64,000 nt of DNA from Anaspis maculata (lineage: Eukaryota > Arthropoda > Insecta > Coleoptera > Scraptiidae). Below are positions 11,757 through 23,708 of the stretch, one piece after another. Numbering within the stretch: position 1 is the stretch's first letter; the number at the start of each line of letters is the position of its first letter. The stretch is from NCBI GenBank assembly GCA_949128115.1, contig OX421968.1, forward strand, positions 29,850,877 to 29,914,876, read 5' to 3'. The position numbers were made by a program, and so were the translations under genes. The notes beneath the pieces are model-generated. The model saw only the letters and a program-made list of their open reading frames with translations. It was not told the DNA's origin and searched no databases.

Positions 11757-12690
11757 TCTTTTTATTTCCGTAATAGAGTTAGAGATGAGACGACCGTGCC
11801 TTCGAGACTAAGTTGCTGAGGGTATCAAACCACCACTACACTACTATCTAGTGTCAGGGTATTCACCCAGGAGACACAAACCAGAAGCTTCCGTTACACA
11901 TGGGTGTGATTTCCTGACAAGCCTTCCAGCGGTGGTCCAAGATGAGAACTTTTTTTAGATGAACAGAACAGATGCAGCTGGGGTCCTAGGGACATCTTAA
12001 AGAGTTTTCGACTCGTCTACAACTTCAAGGGGGCTGTTGGAGCAGAAAACCAGAGGTTGTATATGTCGGCGATGACAACAAGAAGGCGGCAAGGATACAT
12101 ACTACTCAGGGGAAGTATCCCATTTATGCCTATAATAGTTAATTCAGGAACAAATCATCCGGCATCAAATCTTGATATATCTTGCGTATCAATATCAAGG
12201 GTCACTGTCACCTCCGAAATAGAAACAGCCGTATCGTTGTCACCTCCGATTTCGGAGATCACAACGTTTCTCCATGATTTCCTTACAGGCGTGCAATAGG
12301 GGTCGCACCCTGGGCCATTCCTCGATTTTTGTCCGGAGGTCACAATGATCCTCCGTACCTACAGATCCGTCTTTTAGTTCCAGTAGGTATATACCACGGC
12401 GCTGGCGTCGCGAAGTGGCCTCCGACGTTCAGAATGCATGTTGTGACCTCCGAAAAGCTGCAACACCGCTACTAGGCCATTGATATAAGTGCTGAGGTAT
12501 ACTAGGCCACAATGCCACAAACACTGAGCCGCCCTCCATTCAAAACTGTTGTATTTCTCCTTTTCTTTACTGTTTTCCATAATATTTCTTTCTTTCCCTA
12601 CTCTTTCTAATAATTTTCAATTGCTGACTACATCTGTCCATGGTATTTTCATCATACACCTATAACGCCACACGCCTATAGCGCCACATT
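11757..12690. other. No gene recognised
   Basis: Spacer. Repeated short words (CACCTCCGA, TCGGAGATCAC) near 12180-12270 suggest a small degraded repeat. Confidence 0.5.
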
Positions 12691-13640
12691 TCAAATGCTT
12701 CCAATTTTTCTTATTATCTGCTTCTCCCGCCGTTCGTGTTTGGCAGTCGTACAACGTTCTTTTCCAAACTGCTAAATTTATCGTTCCTGAACATTGAGAG
12801 TAGTTTCTTTTTGTTAGAAGGGACTCGGCCGCCTTGTCCTATTCTTAACTTAATATTCATCCTACCATTCCTACTCCTACCATTCTGAGTGATCTGGACG
12901 GCCCAAATATTTAGTACCTCTTCGTTTCCAACCTGTATTCTCGTGTTGACCCTATCTTTCCGTCTCTTGCATATCAAAACATTTTTGTTGATGAACCTCT
13001 TCCATTTCTTTCATAGCTACTTTATAGTCCTTTCTTGCTGGGTGATAAAACTGCTATATCGTCCGCAAATCTAAGCATAATAATCGTCTGACCTTGTATC
13101 CTAATCTAGGAATCGATCCTGTCTTTGATTATGTTAATTGTTAACCGCCTCTTCGACATCCAAGTTGGAAACTAATGGTGATAGCCCGCATCCCGGCCTT
13201 ACCCCTTTCCTAATATCTATACTTTTTTACGTTGCTGCCCCAAAGCGATTACTGCCGTTTGTTTTTTGTACAAATTGTGTAATATTCTTTTATCTCTGTA
13301 CTTCATTTCTGCTTATTTGAATGTTTCGAATATCTTCCCCCATTTTACATTACCGAAGGCTTCTTCTAAATATACAAAGCCTATAAAGACGCCTTTTCTT
13401 TTTTCTATTGTTTTCCCTAGTAAAATTCGCAAAGCTAAACGTGTCTCACGTTTATTATATTGTGTCTAGGCCCGAATTGGTCCTCTCCTGGTACTCTCTC
13501 AGCTCCTTGTTCTATTCTTCTTTGAACTATTCTGGTTGAAATTTTCGATGCATGGGAAGTTAGACCGATGGTTCTAAAATTTTCATATTCATCCGTTTTT
13601 ATTTTTTTTTTATTTTTTTTTATTTGTAGAGTTACTATCA
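12690..13640 (-). pseudogene. Second LINE reverse-transcriptase fragment
   Basis: On the minus strand the RT blocks appear in broken frames: FRTIGLTSHASKI ending EDQFGPRHN (about 13580-13480), a KGVRPGCGLSPL block near 13205, the catalytic RFADDIAVLS block near 13065, and downstream ITQNGRSRNG with KKKLLSMFRNDKFSS (about 12890-12770). The order and spacing match a non-LTR RT. The GVRxGCxLSPL wording and FADD box differ from the fragment at 7960-8700, so it is a different LINE family. Several frameshifts and stops show it is dead. Confidence 0.72.
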
Positions 13641-14705
13641 AATTCCGTTTATAATCTTGTGGTGAAATTATAAACGGTTTATCAAGAATCGATAAACCGA
13701 TTATCCGATTATCAAGAGAAAAGCATCATCAACGCGCCGTTTCCGCAGGTGTGTACTCTTGGGTACAAGCATTCCAACCTTCCCAGGCTTCCGGAGAGCT
13801 GCACGACTCCCACTTCACTGATGTCAACTACCTCCAGTTAGCAGATCACTCTGAATTAGTCTGAATGTCTGTAATTTCAAGGCGACTCACTGAACAGATT
13901 CATGGGCTTGACATCACCTGGATTCTTGAATGGTATTGTTGTGTCTTGTGTCACGTTGACATTTATAATATATTGTGGTGGCTTCGTAAAATCGGCTTGG
14001 TAACCAGATGCACCGCATACGTGGTCCGTCCAAAAGTAAATGCAAGTCGCGGATGAAAAGACTTAGCGACACCCACCAGGAGTCTAGCCCGTAACCACTG
14101 AGGTGGAGTCTCACAGACTCCGCGCCACCTTCAGCTCTCAACCCCATCCCCAATTTTGATGCCACCAGTCCACTGGTTCTAGTACCTTCAAACCAAGGGT
14201 CAGTCTAGCCGTGCACCAAAAGGAAGAGGCATGCCATGATTGCAAAAAATTTTATTAGAAGTAGAAGTGGCGCAGGAGTCTCGCAGACTCCACCTCAGTA
14301 AGAACGTAACTTTTTTATAATTTTCACTTTTCCCAAAAAAATAAAATTTTGGGATAAAAACTGAATGAAAATAAATCCCAAGCCTGAAACTTCCCGACAC
14401 AAAGTTACTTCCCTCGATATTGACTTTGAAGACTTGGGTTGGCTTGATGAACTTGACAGCGATCTAAGTGAAATTGCCTATTCCTGTGGGAATCAGGAGT
14501 GGGTGAAAGACGTATCAGATTCTGACCTGTTCTGCATGGTTTGAATAAAACACCTTTAAATTTTATACCTGAGTTCTTGTTGTTATTGATTAGATTTCTC
14601 AACACACATGTCATTCCATCCAAAGAATTCAAGTTACTACGAAAATTAACTACACTAGACGATCACAGCGTAGCCAAGAAGAATATAGTTCTTAAAACAA
14701 TTACA
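13641..14705. other. No gene recognised
   Basis: Spacer. Two GGAGTCTCRCAGACTCC palindromes (about 14104 and 14276) may mark a small worn element. Confidence 0.45.
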
Positions 14706-15711
14706 CAGGGTGTTTCCAAAATGGTGATTCAAACTCCTAGGGGAGTTTCCCCATCAAAAATGGGTCAGGAGAAAATATACCTTTGATGTGCTCCAATGCT
14801 CCGTTGGAAGTTATAAGGTGTTCAAGTTGAATCTTCAAAATCGATTTTTTGACATAACTTTTTGAACCATTCAACCGATTTTGTTCAAATTTGAACCAAA
14901 TAAGTTAACTGAAATAGGTCTCTATCAAACAATAGTAACGGGTTAAGAATAAAAAATCCAGGGGCGTAGGGGAGTGTCCTCATATTTCCCCCCATATTTT
15001 TTTATAGACCCAGTTATTTTTCCAAATTGTTCTTATTGAGAAAAAAGTTACTCTTGCAAATTTTGATTAGAGGCTTCGTTTTTGAGATATCTGGATTTGA
15101 AACTTTGGAAAACATCTCGGAAATTGCCCTTTTCAAAGGCCTAAAAATTAGAATCCAAAAACTCATGATTTCTCAGCAGAAATTGGCTTTCTAGAATTTT
15201 AAGTTGATAAACCACCATTTTTTTCTGAGAAACGAGAAGTTTTCAGGAAAAAAATTGGGTTTATTGAAAGTGGCGATTTCGAGATGTTTTCCAAAGTTTC
15301 AAACCCAAATATCTCGAATATGGAGCCTCTATTCAAAATTTGCGAAGGTAACTTTTTTTTAAACTGGACGTAGAATCCAGAAATCAGAACAATTTGGGAA
15401 ATAGCTAGGGGGTGAAAATGGGGGGGGGGGTGGGGGGGGGGGGGGGGGAATGAAGACACCCCCCATTATCTACGCCCCTGAATTTTTTTAAACACCTATT
15501 TCCTATTTCAGTAAACTTTGGTTCAAATTTGAACAAAATCGGTTGAACGGTTCAAAAGTTATTTAAAAAAAATCGATTTTGAAGATTCAACTTGAACACC
15601 TGTAACTTTTCAACGGCGCATTTTAGGACATCAAAGGTATATTTTTTCCTGGTCCATTTTTGATAAGGAATCTCCCCTAGAAGTTTGTATCACGATTTTG
15701 GAAACATCCTG
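14706..15711. mobile_element. 1.0-kb foldback element with CAGGGTGT ends
   Basis: The left end CAGGGTGTTTCCAAAATGGT pairs with the right end, which reads ATTTTGGAAACATCCTG. The arms are imperfect reverse complements for about 500 bp each, meeting near 15210. TA follows the right end; the left flank has CA, probably a mutated TA. The right arm contains a long G run (15421-15449) whose partner in the left arm is interrupted. Belongs to the same end-type as elements at 30872, 49262 and 54979. No transposase. Confidence 0.82.
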
Positions 15712-15826
15712 TATTCTTCAGACTAAATAATCAAGAAAAATGGGACTTTTCAGTACCTAAAGTGATTCCTACTAATCCACTTTTTCAGTGGCATCAGGCA
15801 CCTTTTGAACAAATGTGCACAGAGAG

Positions 15827-18800
15827 CTATCTAATCATTGGCTGGAACTTTCGTTGGGTCATCGGCGTGGATTCCGAAACATTCCATTCTTCCAGCATCA
15901 GACTTTCGCGGGCTTCGGATGCGGACTTCCTGGTGAAGAGACTGTGGCTCCGTCTCAACTGTCTGATGCTCACGTCCAGAGTGACGTCCTCAAATTTTCT
16001 CAGGTGTGTGTCGCTCAATTGTCTGTACTGTCGAAGTTGTCTCGAAGACGCCTTTGCTTGCGGGGTCTTATTTGAACGCTACACCCTATCACCATTCCGA
16101 CTGCGATTCCGTACACAAACGGAACCAATATTGACAGAATCGGTGACAGATTTATTATGTTCATTAAAAGACTAGTGTCATTTTGTGGCACGGTATCGTT
16201 ACAGACCGTTCCTTGTGGTGGCGAAGAAATGCTTTCGGCGCTGTCGTCGTAAATCCACGAGTTCTTTTCGTTTTCGACTTTTGGAAGTTCATCATTCGCT
16301 CAAACATGGTGACGTTTTTTATCGCTGCTCGCTTACAAGGGTCTTGGTATCGTATCCCTTTTCGAAGGCAATATCTTGTCAAATTTGTTGTTAAATCATT
16401 GCAAGAAAATGAGTTGCTGTGCAAATCCAATACTGTCAGATTTGACAAAGGTTTGATCACAGTGACGTCCAGTTGTATTAGATAGTTTTCGGAAATATCC
16501 AAAAATTCCAGATTCGAGATTTTCGTGAAGGCATCGTTCCCAATGTGCGATACGCTACATCTGCTAATGTCCAAAACCTGCAGTGATTTACGTACTATTA
16601 TACATGTAGGTACTTAATATGATATCTCAGATACACTACACAGCCCAGAAGTTGCAAGAGTGGTCACCGGCACTGGGCGGTAAGCAAAGATCATGCACAG
16701 TGCACACAAAGTGCAGAGAATCCATCTCGGTCTCGGATGCTTGTCAACTTCACACAGTATTCGAGTCTATGATCGCCAACTTCGCGTAAATGTGTCTTTT
16801 GTATTCTCAAGTTACGTTATGTTAGCTAGTATTTATAGTGTGAAAAACGAAAGTCTGAGACTAGACAATGTGACCTCTTTTATGGAAAGTTAACAAACAG
16901 TGCGAGGCAAGCCAAGTCGATTCATGATTTCGAATCACCTTGCAATATTATTGATCAGCGCTTTGACAAAAACTACAAAATAATATTAATTCCACAGGCA
17001 GGGACCGCGTCTTTGGCGACTCAATAACTGACTGAGCTTTTACGAGTAGGATTGTATTCCGGCGGAAAAAGACATGAACGTGAATAATTGTGTTCGTAAA
17101 AGACATTATATTTTTCCTTGACTCAACCAGTAGGTAAGTCGATTCTCGGGAGCGAAGGCATTTTTCGAGGAGTAAACCACCTTGGAAATCTGGTGTATAC
17201 TCTCGTGGAAATCATTGGAAATCATTCAGAAATCATGTGGAAATCATTTGGAAATCATTTGAAAATCATTGGAAATCGGTGTACAAAAATTCCGTCAGTG
17301 GTTTACCCCTCGGCATTTTTGTAGGGTCATTAGTAACTCCACTATGACCCTGTCGAGTTTCTCAAGAATTTTCGAAAGTTTGTCCGATGGTTTTCGATTA
17401 TGTGTCAATAACTGACCAACCGACCAAATATGTATACATATACAGGGTGTCAGGTTATCAAGGTGCGATTCCGCTCATGTTTAAGCAATAGCATAGGGTA
17501 CCTATCTTTTGGCGGTAATATCGCCTATTTCCGTTCTGGTATCACCTTGCTGTGACACATTGATTTTGGTAAACTTTGAAAGGCCATAACTTCATTTTTT
17601 GAAATAGCACTCCCTGTTTTTTATTTTTTATTCGTATCAAGCGTCTCATCTCACACATTTTTTACCTCCTATGTTTTTTCTTTAAAGCTGATATTTTGGA
17701 AAATAATTCGGTTTTTCTAAAAACTGGACACAAATTTCATCGATTGAACTTAGCGTGCAATGAAAATCAACTAATTCTGACAACCAATGTCAAAGTTACT
17801 TCTATTGTACGCCACTTTCAAATTGAGACTAGAAATTATCAAGTGAAAATAAAGAATGCTACGGAAAGCCTCTCTAATTATTTCTTGCATATTTTCCCTG
17901 GTATTGACTTAAGCTTCATACACCCTATCGTAAACAAAGCCCCGAAGAAAAAATCGGGTTAGTCAAGTCAGGTGACCTCGCAGGCCATGGCACCGGATCA
18001 AGTAATCACCTAAAAATCAAACTAATTCTAAATCCAAACTGTATCAACCAATTCTGACAACCAACGTCAATATGACTTCTATTGTACGTCACTTTCAAAT
18101 TTTGACAAGAAATTATTATGTAAAAATTGAAAAACTCAAAATGTCGGAGCAAGGAACTTAACAATATTATTTATTGAGGTAGTGCAACAAATCAATAGTG
18201 ATACTGATAACATTTACTACTACATTTTCAATCGTAAAAACTGTTTAAAATGCCTTGTCAAAATTTAAAAGTGACGTAGGTAAAATAGAAGTCAGTTTGA
18301 CGTTGGTTGTCAGAATTAATTGATTTTCATTGCACGCTAAGTCCGTGTCAACTTTGAAAATAAACCTGCACGACGCTCAATACAATCTACTTTCGATATC
18401 AGTTGAAATTTTCAAAAAAAAAGGCGATCCCCGAGCAGGAATAAATTTTTGAGTGGAGTCCTGCTACAAAAGCGAGTCGTGCTGGTCGAAACACCGGCGA
18501 GAGCCCCTCCTGAGTGGCAACGGCCAGGAGAAATTTTGAAAATTCATTACGCCCAACTGGAGAATGGTGGAAAACTGCAACTGCGGCCTCAATTTGACTC
18601 TTTTGTTGTGTTGCTTCCTGCCAAATCTGGTTCCAATCCATCGGATAGATTTTGAATAATTAATTGGTAAAGTTTTGAACTTCAACATTTTTTATTATTT
18701 GACAGATGACAGATAGGGCAATGTTTCGAACTGTTCTGAATACAGTTTTTCAAGGGCTTTCAAATGACATATTGCAAGTTGAGTTCCGTGAGATATAGCT

Positions 18801-19975
18801 TCTGACATTTGATGATAGTGACAGTTGGGTTTGACAGATGACAACCAAAAACTAATGGGCTCTTTTCAGAAGGCAACCATGTTTGTATACCAAATATCAA
18901 GTCGATCCAGTCAACGTTACGGCAGTTATCGTGGAAGATCACAGACAGACACACACACACACGCACACGCCCACGCACACGCACACGCACACGCACACGC
19001 ACACGCACACGCACACGCACACACACACACACACACACATCATTCTGAAAATGGTCTTAATCGTCTTGGGGGACCTCAAAACGGATATATCCGGTGAAAT
19101 CTCAAAACTTTTTTTCTGCACGATTACAATACTTTCCCTCCGTGTTCGTGGGGGGGCCGGGAAAGTAAAAACTACAAATAAAATTGCCTTTTGCCTTTGG
19201 CACGAAATGCAGGATTCTTTTAAAATACGGCCTTACGCCGCCGGACTACAACACTCAGGTGTAGATTAAGGAAATAATATTAGAATTTTTTCCACACGTG
19301 CACAATTTGCGTCTTTTCCCGCCGGACTATTGATGAAGTTGATTAAAATCAAGCTTTGAAAGATAAGCTGCGTTCCTAAAAATAGCTTACTTTGAGACTT
19401 TTTGATTCAAGAACTGGCCCGTCGTTGAATTTTCCAAATGAATTCCCACGCAGGTACAACTCCTGCAGCGATTTTAGACTCCAAAACCAATGCGTGAGTA
19501 GATATTGCATCGCATTGTATGATAGGTCTAGAGTTTTCAGATCGTTCAATCCTTCAAAGGCGTTCATGTGAACCTGACTGATTTTGTTGTGGGAAATGTT
19601 GAGCAGTTTCAACGCCAAAAGATTTTCATCCTGAAATTGGAAGCGATTAAATTTATTCAGAGATTAACGCACAATAGGTAACTACCTACCCATCTAGTAC
19701 ACTATATTGTATATGAAATTTTGGATACCTACAGTAAATATGTGGTCTTCCAAATGACTGATCTGATTGTAACTCAGGTCCAACAGCTCCGTTTGATGCG
19801 GAAGGTACGATTCCAGTACGATCAATTTTTGATTGACGCAATTGGCGCGTTTGAAATTTTCAAACAAATCGCAACTGCAATGCGGTGGACACTTGATCTC
19901 GACGATTTTCGTCCAGACTTGTGCACAAAAAATAACTAGCCTTAGAAGAATTGAAGTCGCCGCATGTTTGTACAT
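15827..19975 (-). CDS. Leucine-rich-repeat transmembrane protein gene (3 exons, last exon frameshifted)
   Basis: Three exons join in phase 0 with GT-AG borders. Exon 1 gives a signal peptide (ILLRLVIFCAQVW core) and an LRRNT cysteine cluster (C-x3-C-x-C-x10-C). Exon 2 gives two to three LRRs (LDLSYNAMQYL, LQELYLRGNSF). Exon 3 gives further LRRs (LEFLDISENYL, LTVLDLHSNSF) and an LRRCT (C...YC...DPC). After the LRRCT the frame that starts the exon ends at 16164. However, a second frame continues with an acidic stalk, Cys and a hydrophobic span (SILVPFVYGIAVGMVIGC), and a third with a Ser/Arg-rich tail ending at the TAG at 15827-15829. Such a protein would be a type I membrane receptor or adhesion protein. 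Either it is a pseudogene or the assembly has two small indels. The nearest named family is not certain. Confidence 0.72.
16015..16577 (-). CDS. LRR gene exon 3: LRRs, LRRCT, membrane span (frameshifted)
   Basis: The acceptor AATCACTGCAG precedes GTT TTG GAC, completing an LRR begun at the end of exon 2 (SLK + VLDIS). The LRRCT is in the entry frame; a shift between about 16288 and 16302 is needed to reach the membrane-span frame, which ends at TGA 16015-16017. A further shift after the span would extend the tail to 15827. Confidence 0.68.
17166..17312. mobile_element. Short MITE with TGGAAATCATT internal repeats
   Basis: Inverted ends CGAGGAGTAAACCACC / GTGGTTTACCCCTCG enclose tandem 10-11-bp TGGAAATCAT units and the common tail CGGTGTACAAAAATTCCGTC. 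A second copy with more units lies at 38918-39096. Located in intron 2 of the LRR gene. Confidence 0.75.
17441..17747. repeat. Isolated CAGGGTGT end and worn repeat
   Basis: TACAGGGTGTCAGG at 17441 matches the outer end of the TA-site foldback family, but no matching right end was found, so it is a fragment. Confidence 0.45.
17748..18342. repeat. Inverted repeat, arms about 93 bp
   Basis: ACTTAGCGTGCAATGAAAAT at 17748 onward pairs with ATTTTCATTGCACGCTAAGT ending at 18342. The arms contain TTCTGACAACCAAYGTC. A third, direct partial copy of the arm sits near 18045-18110. Intronic MITE-like structure. Confidence 0.75.
18948..19040. repeat. (CA)n microsatellite with CACG variants
   Basis: A CA run broken by regular GCA substitutions (ACGCAC units) from about 18948 to 19040, in intron 2 of the LRR gene. 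His/Thr or Cys/Val frames here are artefacts of the repeat. Confidence 0.95.
19391..19630 (-). CDS. LRR gene exon 2: LRR units
   Basis: 80 codons between acceptor TTCCAATTTCAG and donor AAA|GTAAGC, both phase 0. The LxxLxLSxN spacing continues from exon 1 across a 102-bp intron. Confidence 0.78.
19733..19975 (-). CDS. LRR gene exon 1: signal peptide and LRRNT
   Basis: 81 codons from the ATG at 19975-19973. The donor is ACT|GTAGGT after residues HIFT, phase 0. Contains CPPHCSC and RANC of the LRRNT and the first LRR (LLDLSYNQISHL). Confidence 0.78.
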
Positions 19976-20873
19976 TTTATTACCACAACTGAGTGCATGA
20001 TCAAAAATGCTGTGTAGGTACCCACCTATGCGCTCTGAGAAATGATTAGATAAAGATAATCGCAGTTAAATAAAAGCAGTTGTTTATTTTGCGTCATATA
20101 TGTTATATTTTTCTCAGTCAACAAAAAATTTCCCCAAAAAAGTCATCTAGCTTGTGTGTTTAATATTTAAATTTTGTGGAGTATCTAGCTATACCCAGGG
20201 TTGGTTGTTTTAAAACAAACTTCAAAAACCTACAATCTACAATGCTGTATAAAAAATCGTCGTCTTGTCTGCCGCGGAACTTCCCATCGTAGCATCGTTC
20301 CTGCAACGTCTTCGAATACTCAGTATCCTCGCTAGTATACAGGAACCTATAGAAAATTTTCTTCGCAGTTGGAATTAGGGTCGGTATTTTTATATCAAAT
20401 AACTGCCGGGTATCCTTAAACTGGGAGGCAACTACCGTGGAAACAATTACATATTTCAACAATTGTATCTATGGTATTTACCGTGCAGGAAAAGTTATCT
20501 AGAGATGGAAATACCGGCCCTTAGAGAGAAAGATTTCAAATAATTTGCAGGAAATTAGAAATTGTGTTTTGGAAAATTTGAATTTTCCGGAAAAACCTCA
20601 AAAAAATTCAAAAACCGTCCTATTGTGAAAATCGCCAATTAAGGTGGCCGGAATATTGGTTAAATAACACAGTTTTCCTTCAATTTCAGTAACCTTATTC
20701 TCTGGCAGAAAATTACCGTTCAGGTCTCTTTGGTGATGAATTCGAACTGAAAATTCTACTAAACGATGAGGTGAAAATCCAACCCAAAACTGCAGAAAAA
20801 TACACAGATAATAAAAGCCCCAGAAGAGAAGAAGACTGAATTCCACACGTATAAATTAAAACAATAAAGAAGT
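19976..20873. other. No gene recognised
   Basis: Upstream flank of the LRR gene. Short frames (for example 20160-20462 minus) show no domain. No promoter motif can be asserted. Confidence 0.5.
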
Positions 20874-22530
20874 TTTAAAGTTGTCCTAAACGGCGTCCAC
20901 TACTCCACAGACACGCAAGAAATCAAACTAGCACTGGAAGACCTAGGACATGCTGCCACTAATGTTTACAATATCAAACAGATGCGAACCAAGATACCAT
21001 TACCTACCTATTTTCTACATTGACCTGAAACCAAATGAAAACAACAAGATGTAGGTATATAAAATAGATTTCCTGTTGAACAGTAAAGTAAACATTGAAC
21101 CTCCTAGACCCAAACGAGAAATACCGCAGTGCCAAAAATGTCAACGGTATGGCCACACAAAGGGATTCTGTAATCGATCACCACGATGCGTAAAGTGTGC
21201 AGGAAGCCACCTGACCAGCGACTGTCAACGGAAAAAAAAATCAAAAACGTCAAATGTGTCCTCTGCGAAGGCAATCACCCGGCAAACTACAAGGGGTGCA
21301 ATATATACAAAAAACTGCAAAAGAACACCTTCCCTCCCCTAAGAAAAAAAGAAATATTCAATAATCCACCATAACGCAATGTAATGCCGGGAGTAACTTT
21401 TGCGAGCGCGACGAAAGAGAACAACTATCAACAACAACAACAACAACAACGTCAACAAGAACAACAACAACCACATCAACCACAACCACAGCAACAAGAA
21501 CAACAACAACAACAACAACAGTAGCAACAACCACAACAGATACAGCTACAAAGCTCAAGCAACCTACAGAAGCTAGAAAGCATGATGAAAAGACTCATGG
21601 ATCAAATGAGCGCCATGTTTAATCTACTGACTCAAGTCATTTCTAAAATGGCATAATGGCTAAACAACTGAAACTTGCCCTCTGGAACGCCGATGGTTTG
21701 ACACAACACGTCCAGTAAGTGAAAATGTTCATCATAAATCAACAAATAGACATCTTGCTGGTGTCAGAAACGCATTTTACGCCGAGAAGCTACATAAAAA
21801 TACCAAGTTACACAGTCCCAGCATCCGGACGGCAGCGCGCATGGAGGCACGGCAGTAATAATCAAGAACACAATAAAACACCATCTGCAAGGAAATTACC
21901 AACAAGAGAACATTCAAGCTACAAGTATCGCAATAGAAGACTGGTTCGGCCCAATAACTATCGCTGCCATCTACTGCCCACCCTAGTACGCTCTCAAAAA
22001 ACAACATTTTGAAGATTTCTTCATTACCCTCGGACAGCGATTTTTAGCGGGAGGGGACTATAACGCTAAACATCCCCAGTGGGGCTCACGCCTCACTACA
22101 CCCAAAGGTAGAGAACTGCTCAAGGCGATGGAAAACAAATTTGCGTCACCTTTCAACAGGAGAGCCCACTTATTGGCCCACAGACCGCAGGAAAACACCT
22201 GACACCTGATGTTATTGATTTCTGTATATACAAAGGGGTGCCCGCTGACCACGTAAAGGCAGAGTCGTGCCTCGAACTTTACTCAGACCACTCTCCAGTC
22301 ATCATAACTTTGAGCTTAAAAGTCGTGTCTAAAAACAAAGCTCCAACACTTTCCTCAAAAAGAACAGATTGGAAAATATTCCAAGATGTGGTGGAAGAAA
22401 AATTGTCCTTGAATATCCCTCTGAAAACATCACATGACGTAGAAGCGGCAGTAGAGTTCTTCAACACAACTATCCAAGACGCTGCCTGGCATTCGACACC
22501 AGAAATGGAGAAAACTACCACACAAGACAC
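20874..22530 (+). pseudogene. Jockey-type LINE, piece 1: gag and endonuclease
   Basis: The reading starts inside the gag ORF (a VVLNGVHYST block), so the copy is 5'-truncated. Zinc knuckles follow: CQKCQRYGHTKGFC (about 21130), CVKCAGSHLTSDC, and CVLCEGNHPANYKGC in a shifted frame after an A-run. A Gln-rich stretch (CAACAA repeats, about 21425-21540) follows, then a short coiled C terminus. ORF1 and ORF2 meet as overlapping TAATG at 21654-21658, consistent with termination-reinitiation. ORF2 opens with a nuclease-like LALWNADGLTQH and VSETHFTPR; GGDYNAKHPQWGS near 22055 and YSDHSPVIITL near 22283 complete an APE-type endonuclease, in several frames. A TAA follows LTQHVQ. The piece ends at a hAT insertion. 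Confidence 0.85.
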
Positions 22531-22669
22531 CAGGGCCGTTCCTAGGGGTTTGAGCGCCCGTGTGCAAAGCTTCTAGTCTGCGCCCCCCCCCACCATTCTA
22601 TACTCGACCAAAAAAATTAAAGAATTCAGAATCCAAGTCACTGTTCTATTTTTTACAAAAGTTATATAT

Positions 22670-23456
22670 ACTACGTTTCCATGGAGAATTGAAATCGATT
22701 TAAAAACGGTATCGGGATTGAAAACTGCATGTAAACGCTCGCAACATCGTATTCAAATCGATTTGAGTCTCAAGGTCGATTCGGCAAATTCTGGGATCGT
22801 ATCGGGATCGGATCGAAATAATACTCATGGAAACCCAATCGGATTGGATCGAGAAATCAACAAACAGAAACTGATACATAGCAATGAGTTAAACCGCTGT
22901 TCTGGTCGCATCGAGGGTCGCATTCGTACTTGCACCTGTTGTCTGCACTTCTGCCTTCTGCACACTTGCAGTTTGCAAAGTACTTGCACTTTCTTTGATA
23001 CGTTAGGTTGGGATAGTTTTAGGTTAGGGTTAGACTCACATGACAGATATGTAAACAGAATTCAAATCGATTTGAATACCGAGTTCGAACCACTCATGTG
23101 AACACTTCCGTATTCAATCCCGATACCGTTTTCAAATCGATTTCAATTCTCCATGGAAACGTAGTAATAGCAATGAGTAAAACCGCTGTTCTGGTCGCAT
23201 CGAGGGTCGCATTCATATACTTGCACCTGTTGTCTGCACTTCTGCCTTCTGCACACTTGCAGTTTGCAGAGTACTTGCACTTTCTCTGATACGTTAGGTT
23301 GGGATAGTTTTAGGTTAGGGTTTGACTTACATGACAGATATGTAAACAGAATTCAAATCGATTTGAATACCGAGTTCGACCCACTCATGTGAACACTACC
23401 GTATTCAATCCCGATACCGTTTTCAAATCGATTTCAATTCTCCATGGAAACGTAGT
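22670..23456. mobile_element. MITE with a 289-bp tandem partial duplication
   Basis: The left end ACTACGTTTCCATGGAGAAT is inverted at 23165 and again at 23456. The segment about 22878-23166 is repeated in tandem as 23167-23456 with few differences, including the CCGCTGTTCTGGTCGCATCG block. The arms carry AATCGATTT words and a TAGGTTAGG stretch. It lies inside hAT element C. Confidence 0.82.
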
Positions 23457-23473
23457 AATAATAGCTGTATTAT

Positions 23474-23708
23474 AGCTGTATTACACTACACAATTTCTTG
23501 TACAACTTCTTGTACAATCTGTCAAATAAACAATCAAGTTCATTGTTTTTTGACACTATTTTGGCAGATTGTACATACAGCTATTACACTACAAAATTTC
23601 ATGCACAATTTATTGAACCATCTGCCAAAATACTGTCAAAAAACAATGAACTTGATTGTTCAACTGACAGAGATTGATCAAGAAATTGTGTAGTGTAATA
23701 ATACAGCT
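23474..23708. mobile_element. MITE, TTACACTACACAATT ends
   Basis: AGCTGTATTACACTACACAA on the left matches TTGTGTAGTGTAATAATACAGCT-type sequence on the right. The inner arms pair through CAATCAAGTTCATTGTTTTT. About 235 bp, non-coding, inside hAT element C. Confidence 0.82.

Noticed and set aside
18883..19269. His/Thr-rich and Cys/Val-rich open frames
   Set aside because: They are translations of the (CA)n microsatellite in an intron.
21339..21558. Leu- or Val-rich minus-strand frames that look like membrane proteins
   Set aside because: They are the antisense of the CAA (Gln) repeat in the jockey ORF1.
23005..23040. TAGGTTAGGG stretch resembling the insect telomere repeat TTAGG
   Set aside because: Only one or two units, inside a MITE and repeated with it; not a telomeric array.
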